Origin: Omnitrophica WOR_2 bacterium RIFCSPHIGHO2_02_FULL_45_21
GTDB lineage: Bacteria; Omnitrophota; Gorgyraeia; Gygaellales; UBA12090
Direction of reading: 5' to 3'
Assembly: GCA_001805575.1 (NCBI GenBank)
Contig: MHGN01000063.1
Coordinates: forward strand, 1 to 50,240
Length of the DNA stretch: 50,240 nucleotides
Shown here piece after piece: positions 42,525 through 50,099 of the stretch. Position numbers and translations under genes: made by a program. The notes under the pieces are model-generated. The model had not been told where the DNA came from, searched no databases, and was given only the letters and a program-made list of their open reading frames with translations. Every line of letters begins with the position of its first letter. The stretch's first letter is position 1.

Positions 42525-43462
42525 GAAATCAGGAACGCTAAACCTAAAAGAATTCCAAAGGTGAGGGTTAAGGCAATGCTCAAGGCATTTGCCGGAAGGA
42601 GCTTCTCTACTTCATTGTAATTCTTTAAAGCAATCCTGCAGGCCCTGAAGGCTAAGATAAGGGTAAAAAATACAATTGCTGCGGATTTCGGCAGGATATT
42701 TTTTGTGAGCAGAATAAAAGTAAAAAGATAAATCAGCGCGAGCAGGGCCGCATAGGTATAACTTGCTCTTTTCTTTCCCAGGCGCACCACCCAGTTGGTT
42801 TTGCCGGTAACCTTGTCTGCCTCGTAGTCGGGAATTTCATTGAGCCACAAAACGCTTCCGGCCAAAAGCCCCATCAGGCAGCCAATAAGAATAATTTCCA
42901 AATCCACGCTCTGCGCCTGGACATAATAGACGCCGCTTAACATTATCGGCCCAAAGGCAATGGCTACGGATAATTCTCCCAACCCCTTTTTAGAAAGATT
43001 GATTTTAGGATGGATATAGCCTACCGCCAGAAAAACCCCGCTTACTCCCAGCGCTAATACCGGCAAGCCTCTCAAAAAAGCCAAATACACCCCGATCATT
43101 GAACCGATGGCAATAAATACAGTCCCTCCTAAAAGTAAGGATTTTGGGCTGAGGGCTCCCTCTTGAATCACCCGGGAACCTCCGCTAAAAGGGGTAGGGG
43201 TAAGATTTATATTATCCGTTCCGGAGAGATAATCAAAATAATCGTTGAGTGAGCTGGTGCCAAAATGGATAAGCACTAAACCCATTGCCGAAAGCAGCCA
43301 TAGGCCAAAGTCAAGCGCGCCTTTTCTTTGATAGACAATTGCCCCGCCTAAGAAAGAAACTGCCACGGTTAAGGCAATAAACGGCGGGCCTAAGACCCTC
43401 AACCAGGCCCTTACCCAGGCGGTAGGCGAGCGTGAAATAAGCTGACGGATTTTGACCGGCAT
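42521..43462 (-). CDS. UbiA-family polyprenyltransferase (MenA-like)
   Basis: A 313-residue membrane protein with the two Asp-rich motifs of aromatic prenyltransferases: SSLNDYFDYLSGTD (from residue 70) and NEIPDYEADKVTGK, plus TPFSGGSRVIQEG, which is frequent in MenA relatives. It attaches a polyprenyl chain, plausibly made by the synthase at 45.1 kb, to an acceptor. No other menaquinone or ubiquinone ring gene is in the window. It lies between the 58-residue peptide gene (73 nt upstream) and the second radical SAM gene. Confidence 0.85.
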   Translation of the reverse strand: MPVKIRQLISRSPTAWVRAWLRVLGPPFIALTVAVSFLGGAIVYQRKGALDFGLWLLSAMGLVLIHFGTSSLNDYFDYLSGTDNINLTPTPFSGGSRVIQEGALSPKSLLLGGTVFIAIGSMIGVYLAFLRGLPVLALGVSGVFLAVGYIHPKINLSKKGLGELSVAIAFGPIMLSGVYYVQAQSVDLEIILIGCLMGLLAGSVLWLNEIPDYEADKVTGKTNWVVRLGKKRASYTYAALLALIYLFTFILLTKNILPKSAAIVFFTLILAFRACRIALKNYNEVEKLLPANALSIALTLTFGILLGLAFLIS

Positions 43463-43483
43463 TCAAGTGTGCAGGTGAAAAAT

Positions 43484-43507
43484 GTTACTCTAATTATTCT
43501 GTGTAAC
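43484..43507 (-). other. Weak stem-loop between the peptide gene and the prenyltransferase gene
   Basis: GTTAC - 14 nt - GTAAC, followed on the minus strand by ATTTTT. A short hairpin in this spot often raises the ratio of a RiPP precursor to its enzymes. The stem is only 5 bp. Confidence 0.3.
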
Positions 43508-43535
43508 GTTTAATCTGAGCTTTTAAATGGAAATA

Positions 43536-43712
43536 TTAGAATAAAGTAGATACTATATAGCTGTCTTTTTTCTTCATTGCCGGAGACACACCCACTGCTG
43601 TTTTCAGGGTAAACTCCTCCATTGAGGCGGTCCTGGGGCAGAGATAATTCTTTAATCCCTTTTCCTTAAGGCCTCCTCTTGTTCCTGTAGGTTCAGATTT
43701 TCTTTTTGACAT
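43536..43712 (-). CDS. 58-residue peptide, candidate RiPP precursor
   Basis: Missing from the ORF track because it is short. ATG at 43712 with a very good site (AAAGGAG, 7 nt before the start); stop TAA at 43536. The peptide starts MSKRKSEPTGTRGGLKEKG, has a single Cys (LCPRT, residue 25), then MEEFTLKTAVGVSPAM, a Lys run and a C-terminal DSYIVSTLF. It sits 26 nt after a PqqD-like gene that itself overlaps a radical SAM gene, the usual layout of radical-SAM peptide systems. I recognise no named precursor family. Leader and core cannot be separated by eye; the Tyr/Thr/Phe-ending tail or the Cys are candidate sites. Confidence 0.65.
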   Translation of the reverse strand: MSKRKSEPTGTRGGLKEKGLKNYLCPRTASMEEFTLKTAVGVSPAMKKKDSYIVSTLF

Positions 43713-43738
43713 TTTTCCGCTCCTTTCTTTAACTCCGT

Positions 43739-44113
43739 TTAGAATTTCACGATACCTTTCTTAAAAAAATACCCCACCTGTTTTTTTACATCATCTAAAA
43801 TTCTTGCGTAATTTTTCCGCTTAAATTCCTTAGCCAGTAATTGAGCGATACCGAGAAGAGAATTCCTGCCGTTACAGAGCAAGAATATCCTGGCTGCGCT
43901 GAAATTAAGAATTAAGGGAAGAGCGAAATCTTCTTTGGAAAGGATAACAATCTGCTCGCGCTCGCCATCCTTTCTCCAACTTAAGCCCCCCGCCTTCTTC
44001 GGCTTGCGGCTGCGGCTAGCGCCCCGCCTACGGCGGGGTGGCTTATGGCTGCGGCTAGCTGAAGCCGCACCATTGCCCTCTGGCTTATTGGCAGTGGATA
44101 TTCTCTGAAACAT
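43739..44113 (-). CDS. PqqD-like peptide-binding protein (RiPP recognition element) with an inserted repeat
   Basis: A 124-residue protein. Residues ~50-124 are a PqqD domain: EQIVILSKEDFALPLILNFSAARIFLLCNG and SLLGIAQLLAKEF, then DVKKQVGYFFKKGIVKF. PqqD domains hold the leader peptide for a radical SAM enzyme. Residues ~10-45 are Arg/Ser/Lys/Pro-rich (ASRSHKPPRRRRGASRSRK) and are encoded by the dispersed DNA repeat also found at 18.4 kb, not by native sequence. The start overlaps the radical SAM gene by 29 nt. The 58-residue peptide gene follows. Confidence 0.78.
   Translation of the reverse strand: MFQRISTANKPEGNGAASASRSHKPPRRRRGASRSRKPKKAGGLSWRKDGEREQIVILSKEDFALPLILNFSAARIFLLCNGRNSLLGIAQLLAKEFKRKNYARILDDVKKQVGYFFKKGIVKF
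44000..44090 (-). repeat. Dispersed repeat inside the PqqD-like gene
   Basis: Contains the complement of 'ggcaatggtgcggctt' (44062-44077) and 'tagccgcagccataagcc' (44040-44057) at the same 4-nt spacing as at 18497-18534, plus a CCCCGCC-GTA-GGCGGGG hairpin and a second 'gctagccgcagccgcaagcc' copy. It is read in a different frame from the 18.4 kb copy. Confidence 0.8.
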
Positions 44114-45113
44114 AGGGCACCGTTTTATGCTTGATAAGGTCTGACATCATATTCAAGCTGTTAATAAACTCAATTACCTCAGGCCTATGCCAGCCCTCTC
44201 TTAAGAAATGATTCCAGATATACTCAAGTTTCTGGCTCTTTAAATCCCCATAGGTAAAGGGAAGCAGGAGGTCTAAACGACAGGCCCCCTGGGGCGTAAT
44301 AATACACCAGATATTTGGAGGAGCGCTCCTTGTTTTAACATATGTCTTTAAAGTTTCCTTTTCCCGGGAAGGGGCAATAATAGTCAATTTATCGGTGTAG
44401 ATTTTGGCTGCCTCATCTAACAAAGCATAAAATTCCACATACTCTTCTGGCCCCAGTTTAATCTGCTCAAAATTCTTCACTGCCCTTCCGGTCAAAACCA
44501 GCATATCGGTAACAAAATATTCTAAACCCATTTCCACGCATAATCCGATAACGCCTTTGACATCGCGGAAATTTATTCTCGTAGGGACAAAGGAAAGGTG
44601 GGTGCGGATGTTATTTTGTTTTAAATAGCGGATTGCGGCAACGGACTTCTCCCAGCTTCCGCTGAGCCCCCTTACTTTATCGTGGACGCCAGGGCTTGCT
44701 CCGTCAATACTAATCTGCACCCATTTGACTTTTAAATCCGCTAATTTCCCGGCGGCATTGCGGTCAATCTGCGTCCCATTGGTAATCAGCCCTACTTGAA
44801 TCTTTTTTTGGCGCAGCCGCTCAATAAGAACCGGCCAATCCTCTCGTAAAAGAGCTTCGCCTCCGGTAAGGTAAACCTCAAAGACCTTCATTTTGGCTAA
44901 TTGCTCAATAATATTCAGCGCTTCTTTGGTAGTTAATTCATTTTCGCTCTTCTGGTTGGAATTATAATAACAGTGGACGCAGGAAAGATTACAGCGATCA
45001 GTCAGCTCCCACAAAGTAAATACCGGCGCCTTAAAATACTTGGGCAATAAGCCGTCTTTGTAGAGGCGGTTTATCCTTCCTTGATACTGGGTTAAGAAAC
45101 TCGCTCTTTCCAT
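44085..45113 (-). CDS. Radical SAM enzyme, PqqD-associated (candidate peptide maturase)
   Basis: A 342-residue radical SAM protein. SAM cluster Cys41, Cys45 and Cys48 in WELTDRCNLSCVHCYY; YLTGGEALLRED and LITNGTQIDR follow. The C-terminal part (WCIITPQGACRLDLLLPFTYGDL...LEYIWNHF) has the outline of a SPASM/twitch region but only scattered Cys, so auxiliary clusters may be reduced. It overlaps the polyprenyl synthase gene by about 22 nt and the PqqD-like gene by 29 nt. Direct coupling with a PqqD partner and a short peptide gene suggests it modifies that peptide. Confidence 0.78.
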   Translation of the reverse strand: MERASFLTQYQGRINRLYKDGLLPKYFKAPVFTLWELTDRCNLSCVHCYYNSNQKSENELTTKEALNIIEQLAKMKVFEVYLTGGEALLREDWPVLIERLRQKKIQVGLITNGTQIDRNAAGKLADLKVKWVQISIDGASPGVHDKVRGLSGSWEKSVAAIRYLKQNNIRTHLSFVPTRINFRDVKGVIGLCVEMGLEYFVTDMLVLTGRAVKNFEQIKLGPEEYVEFYALLDEAAKIYTDKLTIIAPSREKETLKTYVKTRSAPPNIWCIITPQGACRLDLLLPFTYGDLKSQKLEYIWNHFLREGWHRPEVIEFINSLNMMSDLIKHKTVPYVSENIHCQ

Positions 45114-46096
45114 ACGTTTGCCTCAGGCGTCAGGTCTACCAGGTCCAAAAGCGCCTTACGGTATTGTGAATCGGATAAGCTCTTTAGCCTGTCTCTTGCC
45201 GAGTTAAGATAAGATAGGGTGATTTTCTTAGTGCGGCTGATGGCATCAGAATTACTCAACTCTACTTTTATTTTTTTAAAGCAGCCATTGGTTTTTGACT
45301 TAAGTAAACTTTCTAAGCGATACCTCTTGTTTTTACTTGAAAACTTCAGCAAGTCTAACAGCGGCAAAGTCATCTCGCCCACCGCGATATCCTGGCCGGG
45401 CGACTTTCCCAATCTTGACTTTGGCGCGGCTATATCAAGGTAATCGTCAATAATCTGAAAGGCGACTCCAAAGTTTAAACCGTATGCCTTTAGCGCGTTT
45501 TGCAGAGGACGTGGAGAATCGGATAAAATTGCTCCTGCCTGGCAGGAGGCAGCAAAAAGGCTGGCGGTCTTTTTCTTCACAATCATAATATAGCGCTCTT
45601 TAAGCAGGGAAAAATTATCCCTCTCCACCACCTGGGTAAGCTCGCCTTCACACATACTTTTGGTGGCTGAGCTGATACAATCCAGGATATCCGTATTATT
45701 GCAGGTTGCGATTAACTTAAAAGCCAAGGAATAAAGATAATCCCCCAAAGCAATTGAAACATCTGCTCCCCAGCGGGAATTTACCGTGGGGTTATTATGG
45801 CGAAGGAGAGAATGGTCAATGACATCATCGTGAATGAGCGAGGCCATATGGATAAGTTCGATAGCGCAGGCAAGATTAATTAACTGCCGGCTGATAACTT
45901 CCGGGCTCCTGCCGACTGTGGCTTTGGCAGAAAGAATGAGCATTGCCGGCCTGAGCCTTTTGCCCGGGGACTTTAAGAGAAAACGATTGAGCTTAAGGAT
46001 GGACTCGTTTTTTGTTTCCTTAAGCGATACTTCCAGGACCTTTTCAACCTGGTCAAGCTCTCTTCTAATAGGTTTATAAATCTCTTTTAGCCGCAT
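45092..46096 (-). CDS. Long-chain polyprenyl diphosphate synthase (IspB/HepT-like)
   Basis: A ~334-residue trans-prenyltransferase with both Asp-rich motifs: LIHDDVID (DDxxD, about residues 91-95) and FQIIDDYLD, and the GKRLRPAMLIL block. It elongates farnesyl diphosphate to the polyprenyl tail of quinones. The ATG at 46096 overlaps the nqrF stop by one base (TGATG); the ORF-track TTG is a codon earlier. Being in the nqr operon with a UbiA gene, its product is probably the tail donor for a quinone-like lipid. Confidence 0.88.
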   Translation of the reverse strand: MRLKEIYKPIRRELDQVEKVLEVSLKETKNESILKLNRFLLKSPGKRLRPAMLILSAKATVGRSPEVISRQLINLACAIELIHMASLIHDDVIDHSLLRHNNPTVNSRWGADVSIALGDYLYSLAFKLIATCNNTDILDCISSATKSMCEGELTQVVERDNFSLLKERYIMIVKKKTASLFAASCQAGAILSDSPRPLQNALKAYGLNFGVAFQIIDDYLDIAAPKSRLGKSPGQDIAVGEMTLPLLDLLKFSSKNKRYRLESLLKSKTNGCFKKIKVELSNSDAISRTKKITLSYLNSARDRLKSLSDSQYRKALLDLVDLTPEANVWKERVS

Positions 46097-47184
46097 CAAA
46101 ATTTATCGTAGTAGATGTGTATGTCCTGGACGCCTTTTTTGGCCAAGACCTTAAGCGCCGCATCAATCATCGGGGGAGGGCCGCAGAGATAGGCCTCAGT
46201 ATCCCCGTTAGAATGCATATGCCGCTCAACTGCCTGGGTGACAAATCCGGTCTCACCACTCCATTTATCATCCGGCTTGGGCTCGGATAAAACCGGAAAA
46301 TAGCTAAATCTGCCGGAGGACTCTCCTTCCAGCGCCATTAATTCCTCGGTATAGAAAAGGTCTTTTTTGCTTCTTGCCCCAAAGAAGTAACTTGCCTTAC
46401 GCGGCATCCCTTTTTCTCTTAAGTGATAGAGTATGGAACGAATGGGCGCCATGCCGCATCCGCCGCCAATGCAGACTATCTCACGTTCTGAATCTTCTCT
46501 TAAATAAAAATCTCCGTAGGGCCCGGTTACGATTATTTCATCTTGAACATCTAGAACCTCATGAATATAGCTTGAGCATAGCCCGCCGGGAACAAGGCGC
46601 ACAATGAGCTCTAAAATATTCTTCTGCGAAGGAGGCGAGGCAATAGAATAAGCCCTGAACTCTTCAATCTCAGGAATCCTGAATTGGATATACTGGCCCG
46701 GCTTAAAATTAATTTCATTAGGCTCTGATAATTGCATTACCACATACTTGATGTCACTGGTAACATCGGTAATCCGCAATATCCTGGTTTTGTATTCCTT
46801 TGCCTGCAATAAATCCTCGGAAATCAAAACCTCAATATCATTTTTTACCTTGACCTGGCAGGCTAAGCGAATGCCCTTAAGCCTCTCTTCACGGTTGACG
46901 AAAACCTCTTCCGTAGGCAGGATGTGGCCAGCGCCGCTCAATACCTCCACCTTGCAATAGCCGCAGGTTGCCTTTCCGCCGCAGGCAGAAGGAATAAAAA
47001 TCTTGTTTTGAGCGAAATAGCTTAAGAGGCTGTCGCCCCCGTTTACCGCGATGATTTTTTCCTTATTAATGGTAATCTTACATTCGCCATAGGTAACTAA
47101 TAAGCGCTCGGCAATAATGAGCACGATAGCGATGACTAACAAAATTCCATTCATTAAAAACACGGGTAATATTGTATGCAACAT
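46096..47184 (-). CDS. nqrF: Na+-translocating NADH:quinone reductase subunit F
   Basis: A 362-residue protein: one N-terminal membrane helix, a 2Fe-2S ferredoxin domain (Cys68, Cys74, Cys77, Cys109 in SACGGKATCGYC...RLACQ), then FAD (FRAYSIASPP) and NADH (IGGGCGMAPIRSILYHL) domains. This architecture separates Nqr from Rnf. It takes hydride from NADH and starts the electron path through NqrC, B, D and E. Last nqr gene, 2 nt after nqrE. Confidence 0.95.
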   Translation of the reverse strand: MLHTILPVFLMNGILLVIAIVLIIAERLLVTYGECKITINKEKIIAVNGGDSLLSYFAQNKIFIPSACGGKATCGYCKVEVLSGAGHILPTEEVFVNREERLKGIRLACQVKVKNDIEVLISEDLLQAKEYKTRILRITDVTSDIKYVVMQLSEPNEINFKPGQYIQFRIPEIEEFRAYSIASPPSQKNILELIVRLVPGGLCSSYIHEVLDVQDEIIVTGPYGDFYLREDSEREIVCIGGGCGMAPIRSILYHLREKGMPRKASYFFGARSKKDLFYTEELMALEGESSGRFSYFPVLSEPKPDDKWSGETGFVTQAVERHMHSNGDTEAYLCGPPPMIDAALKVLAKKGVQDIHIYYDKF

Positions 47185-47186
47185 AT

Positions 47187-47795
47187 TTACTGAAGGGTTA
47201 TAATCCCGGCAAAGCCCATAAAGGCAAGGGCCATTAAACCGGCAATAATCATCGTAATCCCGGGGCCGCGCAGGCCCGGCGGAATATCAGCGCTTAGCAT
47301 CATCTTTTCTTTTATTGCCGCCATAAGAATAATGGCCAATGCCCAGCCGACTGATGTGCCGAATGAATAAAGGACGGTCTGGATAAAATTGTAACTGCGC
47401 ACCACCATAAATAAGCAGACCGCCAGGACAATACAGTTAACCGTAATCAAGGGCAAGAAAATTCCAAAGGATGCCTGAAGCGGCGGGAAGAACTTCTCAA
47501 TGAGCATTTCCAGAAACTGGACCGTGGCCGCGATAACAATGATAAAAATAAGAAAGGATAAAATATCGGAATGCATTGGCACCAACAGCTTCCAGTATAT
47601 CGGCCAGTTAATGATCGCGGTTAAGGTTACCACAAAAACGATTGAAACACCCATACCGAGGGCGGTCTTGTAATTACGCGAGATAACGATAAACGGGCAC
47701 ATCCCCAGGATATAAACCAGGGCGATGTTATGGGTAAAGATTGAGGCGATTAAAATAGTCAGGGGGTTCATCAGATTCCATTCTACTGGATTCAT
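47187..47795 (-). CDS. nqrE: Na+-translocating NADH:quinone reductase subunit E
   Basis: A 202-residue six-helix membrane protein with the NqrE/RnfA blocks IFTHNIALVYILGMCPFIVISR and LPLITVNCIVLAV; the Cys residues near GMCP and TVNC would help hold the intramembrane iron centre with NqrD. A GGAG site precedes the first ATG, overlapping the nqrD stop region. Confidence 0.93.
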   Translation of the reverse strand: MNPVEWNLMNPLTILIASIFTHNIALVYILGMCPFIVISRNYKTALGMGVSIVFVVTLTAIINWPIYWKLLVPMHSDILSFLIFIIVIAATVQFLEMLIEKFFPPLQASFGIFLPLITVNCIVLAVCLFMVVRSYNFIQTVLYSFGTSVGWALAIILMAAIKEKMMLSADIPPGLRGPGITMIIAGLMALAFMGFAGIITLQ

Positions 47796-47798
47796 CTT

Positions 47799-48428
47799 CT
47801 ACTCCGTCTTCTTGGCAATGGTTCTAAAAATCCATAAATAAACGCCTAAGAGAAAAAACGCGCCCGGGGCAATAGTCAAGATTGACCAGTTCATCCAGGC
47901 CTGCGGCATTACCTTTAACCCAAAGAGTGTGCCAAAGCCCATGGGTTCTCTAATAAGCGCCATTAAGAGCAGCATAAAGCTATAGCCGATACCACATCCT
48001 GCGCCGTCAAGAAAAGACATCCACGGCCCGTTTTTAATCGCGAACGCTTCCGCCCTGCCCATAAGAATACAGTTGGTAATAATCAGGCCTACATAGGGGC
48101 CCATTGACTCGCTTATCGGCGGGAAATACGCCTTCAGCACCCTGTCCACACAGATAACAAAGGTAGAGATAATCACCATATAGGCAAGCATTCTCACCCT
48201 GGAGGGTATAGCATTGCGAAAGAAAGAAACGAATAAAGAGCTAAAGGCGGTGCAGAAGGTAACCCCGATACCCATAGCAATGGCGTTATCCATTTTATTG
48301 GTAACTGCCAGCATTGAGCAAATGCCTAAGACCATACAAAAGGTAGGATGATCATTCCACATCCCTGTGCTAAGGACCTTAAACCATTTGCTCTGCCTGA
48401 AACTTCTTTTAATCTGCTTCTTGGGCAT
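47799..48428 (-). CDS. nqrD: Na+-translocating NADH:quinone reductase subunit D
   Basis: A 209-residue membrane protein of the NqrD/RnfE family: NDHPTFCMVLGICSMLAVT and GLIITNCILMGRAEAFA. The Cys residues match those that hold the iron centre with NqrE. 8 nt after nqrC and 3 nt before nqrE. Confidence 0.93.
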   Translation of the reverse strand: MPKKQIKRSFRQSKWFKVLSTGMWNDHPTFCMVLGICSMLAVTNKMDNAIAMGIGVTFCTAFSSLFVSFFRNAIPSRVRMLAYMVIISTFVICVDRVLKAYFPPISESMGPYVGLIITNCILMGRAEAFAIKNGPWMSFLDGAGCGIGYSFMLLLMALIREPMGFGTLFGLKVMPQAWMNWSILTIAPGAFFLLGVYLWIFRTIAKKTE

Positions 48429-48436
48429 TCCTTATC

Positions 48437-49012
48437 TTAACTTTTCAGTAAACTCAGATTCTTCTCAATACTTTCGTTCAATAATTTCTCTAACGCCCTA
48501 CTGGTGCCGGTAGCGCCGGTAATCGCGTCTACCTCATTATTTGCCCTGGCATGCCCCTGCGCCGTAAAGATTAATCTGGGAATAACTTCTTTATTTTTAA
48601 ACTGGCCTAAATATTCTTTTTCTACTATCCTCGCCCCCAGGCCGGGAGTTTCCTCCTGATGCAGGATTTTAATCGTGCGGATTGTCTTAAGGTCGGAATT
48701 GATGCTAGCTATGCCGCGTATCGGCCCCCACAGGCCGGGGCCTTCGAATTTGAAAGCCACCGCCCCGTCAGCTCCTCTGTAGAAGGCATATTTGTCTTTT
48801 TGCAGGACTTCCACGTTTTGCTCAAATAATCCCAGGACCGCTTCCTTACTGCCATAGGGAACCTCCAGGGCATCAAGAATTGATGATTTTAATTTCAGTT
48901 CTTCGTTCTTTTTAATCTGCGGCTCGGTAATCTTACTCAAACCCACTAACATTATGCCTGAGACCGTGCCCATAACGATGACAAAGATTATAATTCTCAA
49001 CGCGGCTTTCAT
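48437..49012 (-). CDS. nqrC: Na+-translocating NADH:quinone reductase subunit C
   Basis: A 191-residue protein with an N-terminal membrane helix and an FMN-binding domain. The covalent flavin motif reads DAITGATGTSRAL, in place of the usual SGATxTS; the second Thr is the expected FMN attachment site. GLGARIVE and LWGPIRGIASI blocks also fit NqrC. Confidence 0.92.
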   Translation of the reverse strand: MKAALRIIIFVIVMGTVSGIMLVGLSKITEPQIKKNEELKLKSSILDALEVPYGSKEAVLGLFEQNVEVLQKDKYAFYRGADGAVAFKFEGPGLWGPIRGIASINSDLKTIRTIKILHQEETPGLGARIVEKEYLGQFKNKEVIPRLIFTAQGHARANNEVDAITGATGTSRALEKLLNESIEKNLSLLKS

Positions 49013-49022
49013 TTTTCCTTAT

Positions 49023-50099
49023 TTATTTCTTCAGCGCGGGATATTTTACATCTAAGACCAGGTGGTCAATCAAAGGCGCGAAGACATTCAGAAGCAATAT
49101 ACTAAACATAACTCCCTCTGTGTATCCGGATAAACCCCGAATCAAAACCACCAAAAATCCGAACATAATGCCGCCCAGCCATTTGCCGGCTTTGGTAAAG
49201 GGACAGGTAACCGGGTCAGTAAGCATAAAGAATGTTCCCAGCAGCAATCCTCCGTTTAAGATTTGAAACAGAGGCGGGGCAAATTTTTGCGCGGCAAAAA
49301 GATTGCCTAAGAATGAAAAAAATAATACCGATAAAATAGCGGCAAGCGGAAGCCGCCAATTGCTGACTTTGGCTAAAATCAGGAATAAACCGCCTAAGAT
49401 AATTCCGATACGAAAGGTCTCGCCGATACAACCTAAAGAATTACCCAAAAATAAATCTAAGTAACCGGTGAACAACTTCTCGTTCTTAAACAGGGCCAGC
49501 GGCGTTGCCTGGGTGGTGGCATCAGCGGAAAATTTTAAAAAACCGCCTAAGCCCTGATGAAAAGGCTGGCTCCAGGAAACCGTCATGCCTTGAGGAAAAG
49601 CAACGCTGAGGAAAATTCTACCCACAATTGCCGCGTTAAAGACATTTCTTCCGGTTCCGCCAAAGGCCTCCTTGCCAAAAATCACTCCAAACATCACTCC
49701 CACTGCCACCATCCACAAAGGCACTGTTGGCGGCAGAATCAAAGGAAATATCAAACCGGTAACTAAGAAGCCTTCGTGAATTTCTTTTTTTCTAACCACC
49801 GCGAAGGCAACCTCTACCAGCCCGCCGAATATATAGGAAACGGCAATAACCAATAAAACCCTCAAGCCCCATAAATAGACAGCGGCAATAGTGGCCGGCA
49901 AGAGGCCGATTACCACAAAGCTCATAAAGCGCTTGATATCAATATGGTCAACGATGTGCGGTAAAGCGGTAACCTGAGCCGTGCCAAAGAAGAACTCATC
50001 CGTGGCATTAATTACCGGCTTAAAGCGCTTAAGAAGCTTATTTTGCTCACTTAACTTATTAAGATTTTCAAATATGTCTCTTAAAAACTTCATCCTCAA
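49023..50099 (-). CDS. nqrB: Na+-translocating NADH:quinone reductase subunit B
   Basis: A 358-residue membrane protein of the NqrB/RnfD family. DATTQATPLALFK holds the Thr that binds FMN covalently, and FGGTGRNVFNAAIVGRIFL and MLTDPVTCPFTKAGKWLGG are family blocks. Two starts are possible: TTG at 50099, with AGAGG at good spacing, or ATG at 50093. It follows the upstream partial gene with a short overlap. Confidence 0.92.
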   Translation of the reverse strand: MRMKFLRDIFENLNKLSEQNKLLKRFKPVINATDEFFFGTAQVTALPHIVDHIDIKRFMSFVVIGLLPATIAAVYLWGLRVLLVIAVSYIFGGLVEVAFAVVRKKEIHEGFLVTGLIFPLILPPTVPLWMVAVGVMFGVIFGKEAFGGTGRNVFNAAIVGRIFLSVAFPQGMTVSWSQPFHQGLGGFLKFSADATTQATPLALFKNEKLFTGYLDLFLGNSLGCIGETFRIGIILGGLFLILAKVSNWRLPLAAILSVLFFSFLGNLFAAQKFAPPLFQILNGGLLLGTFFMLTDPVTCPFTKAGKWLGGIMFGFLVVLIRGLSGYTEGVMFSILLLNVFAPLIDHLVLDVKYPALKK

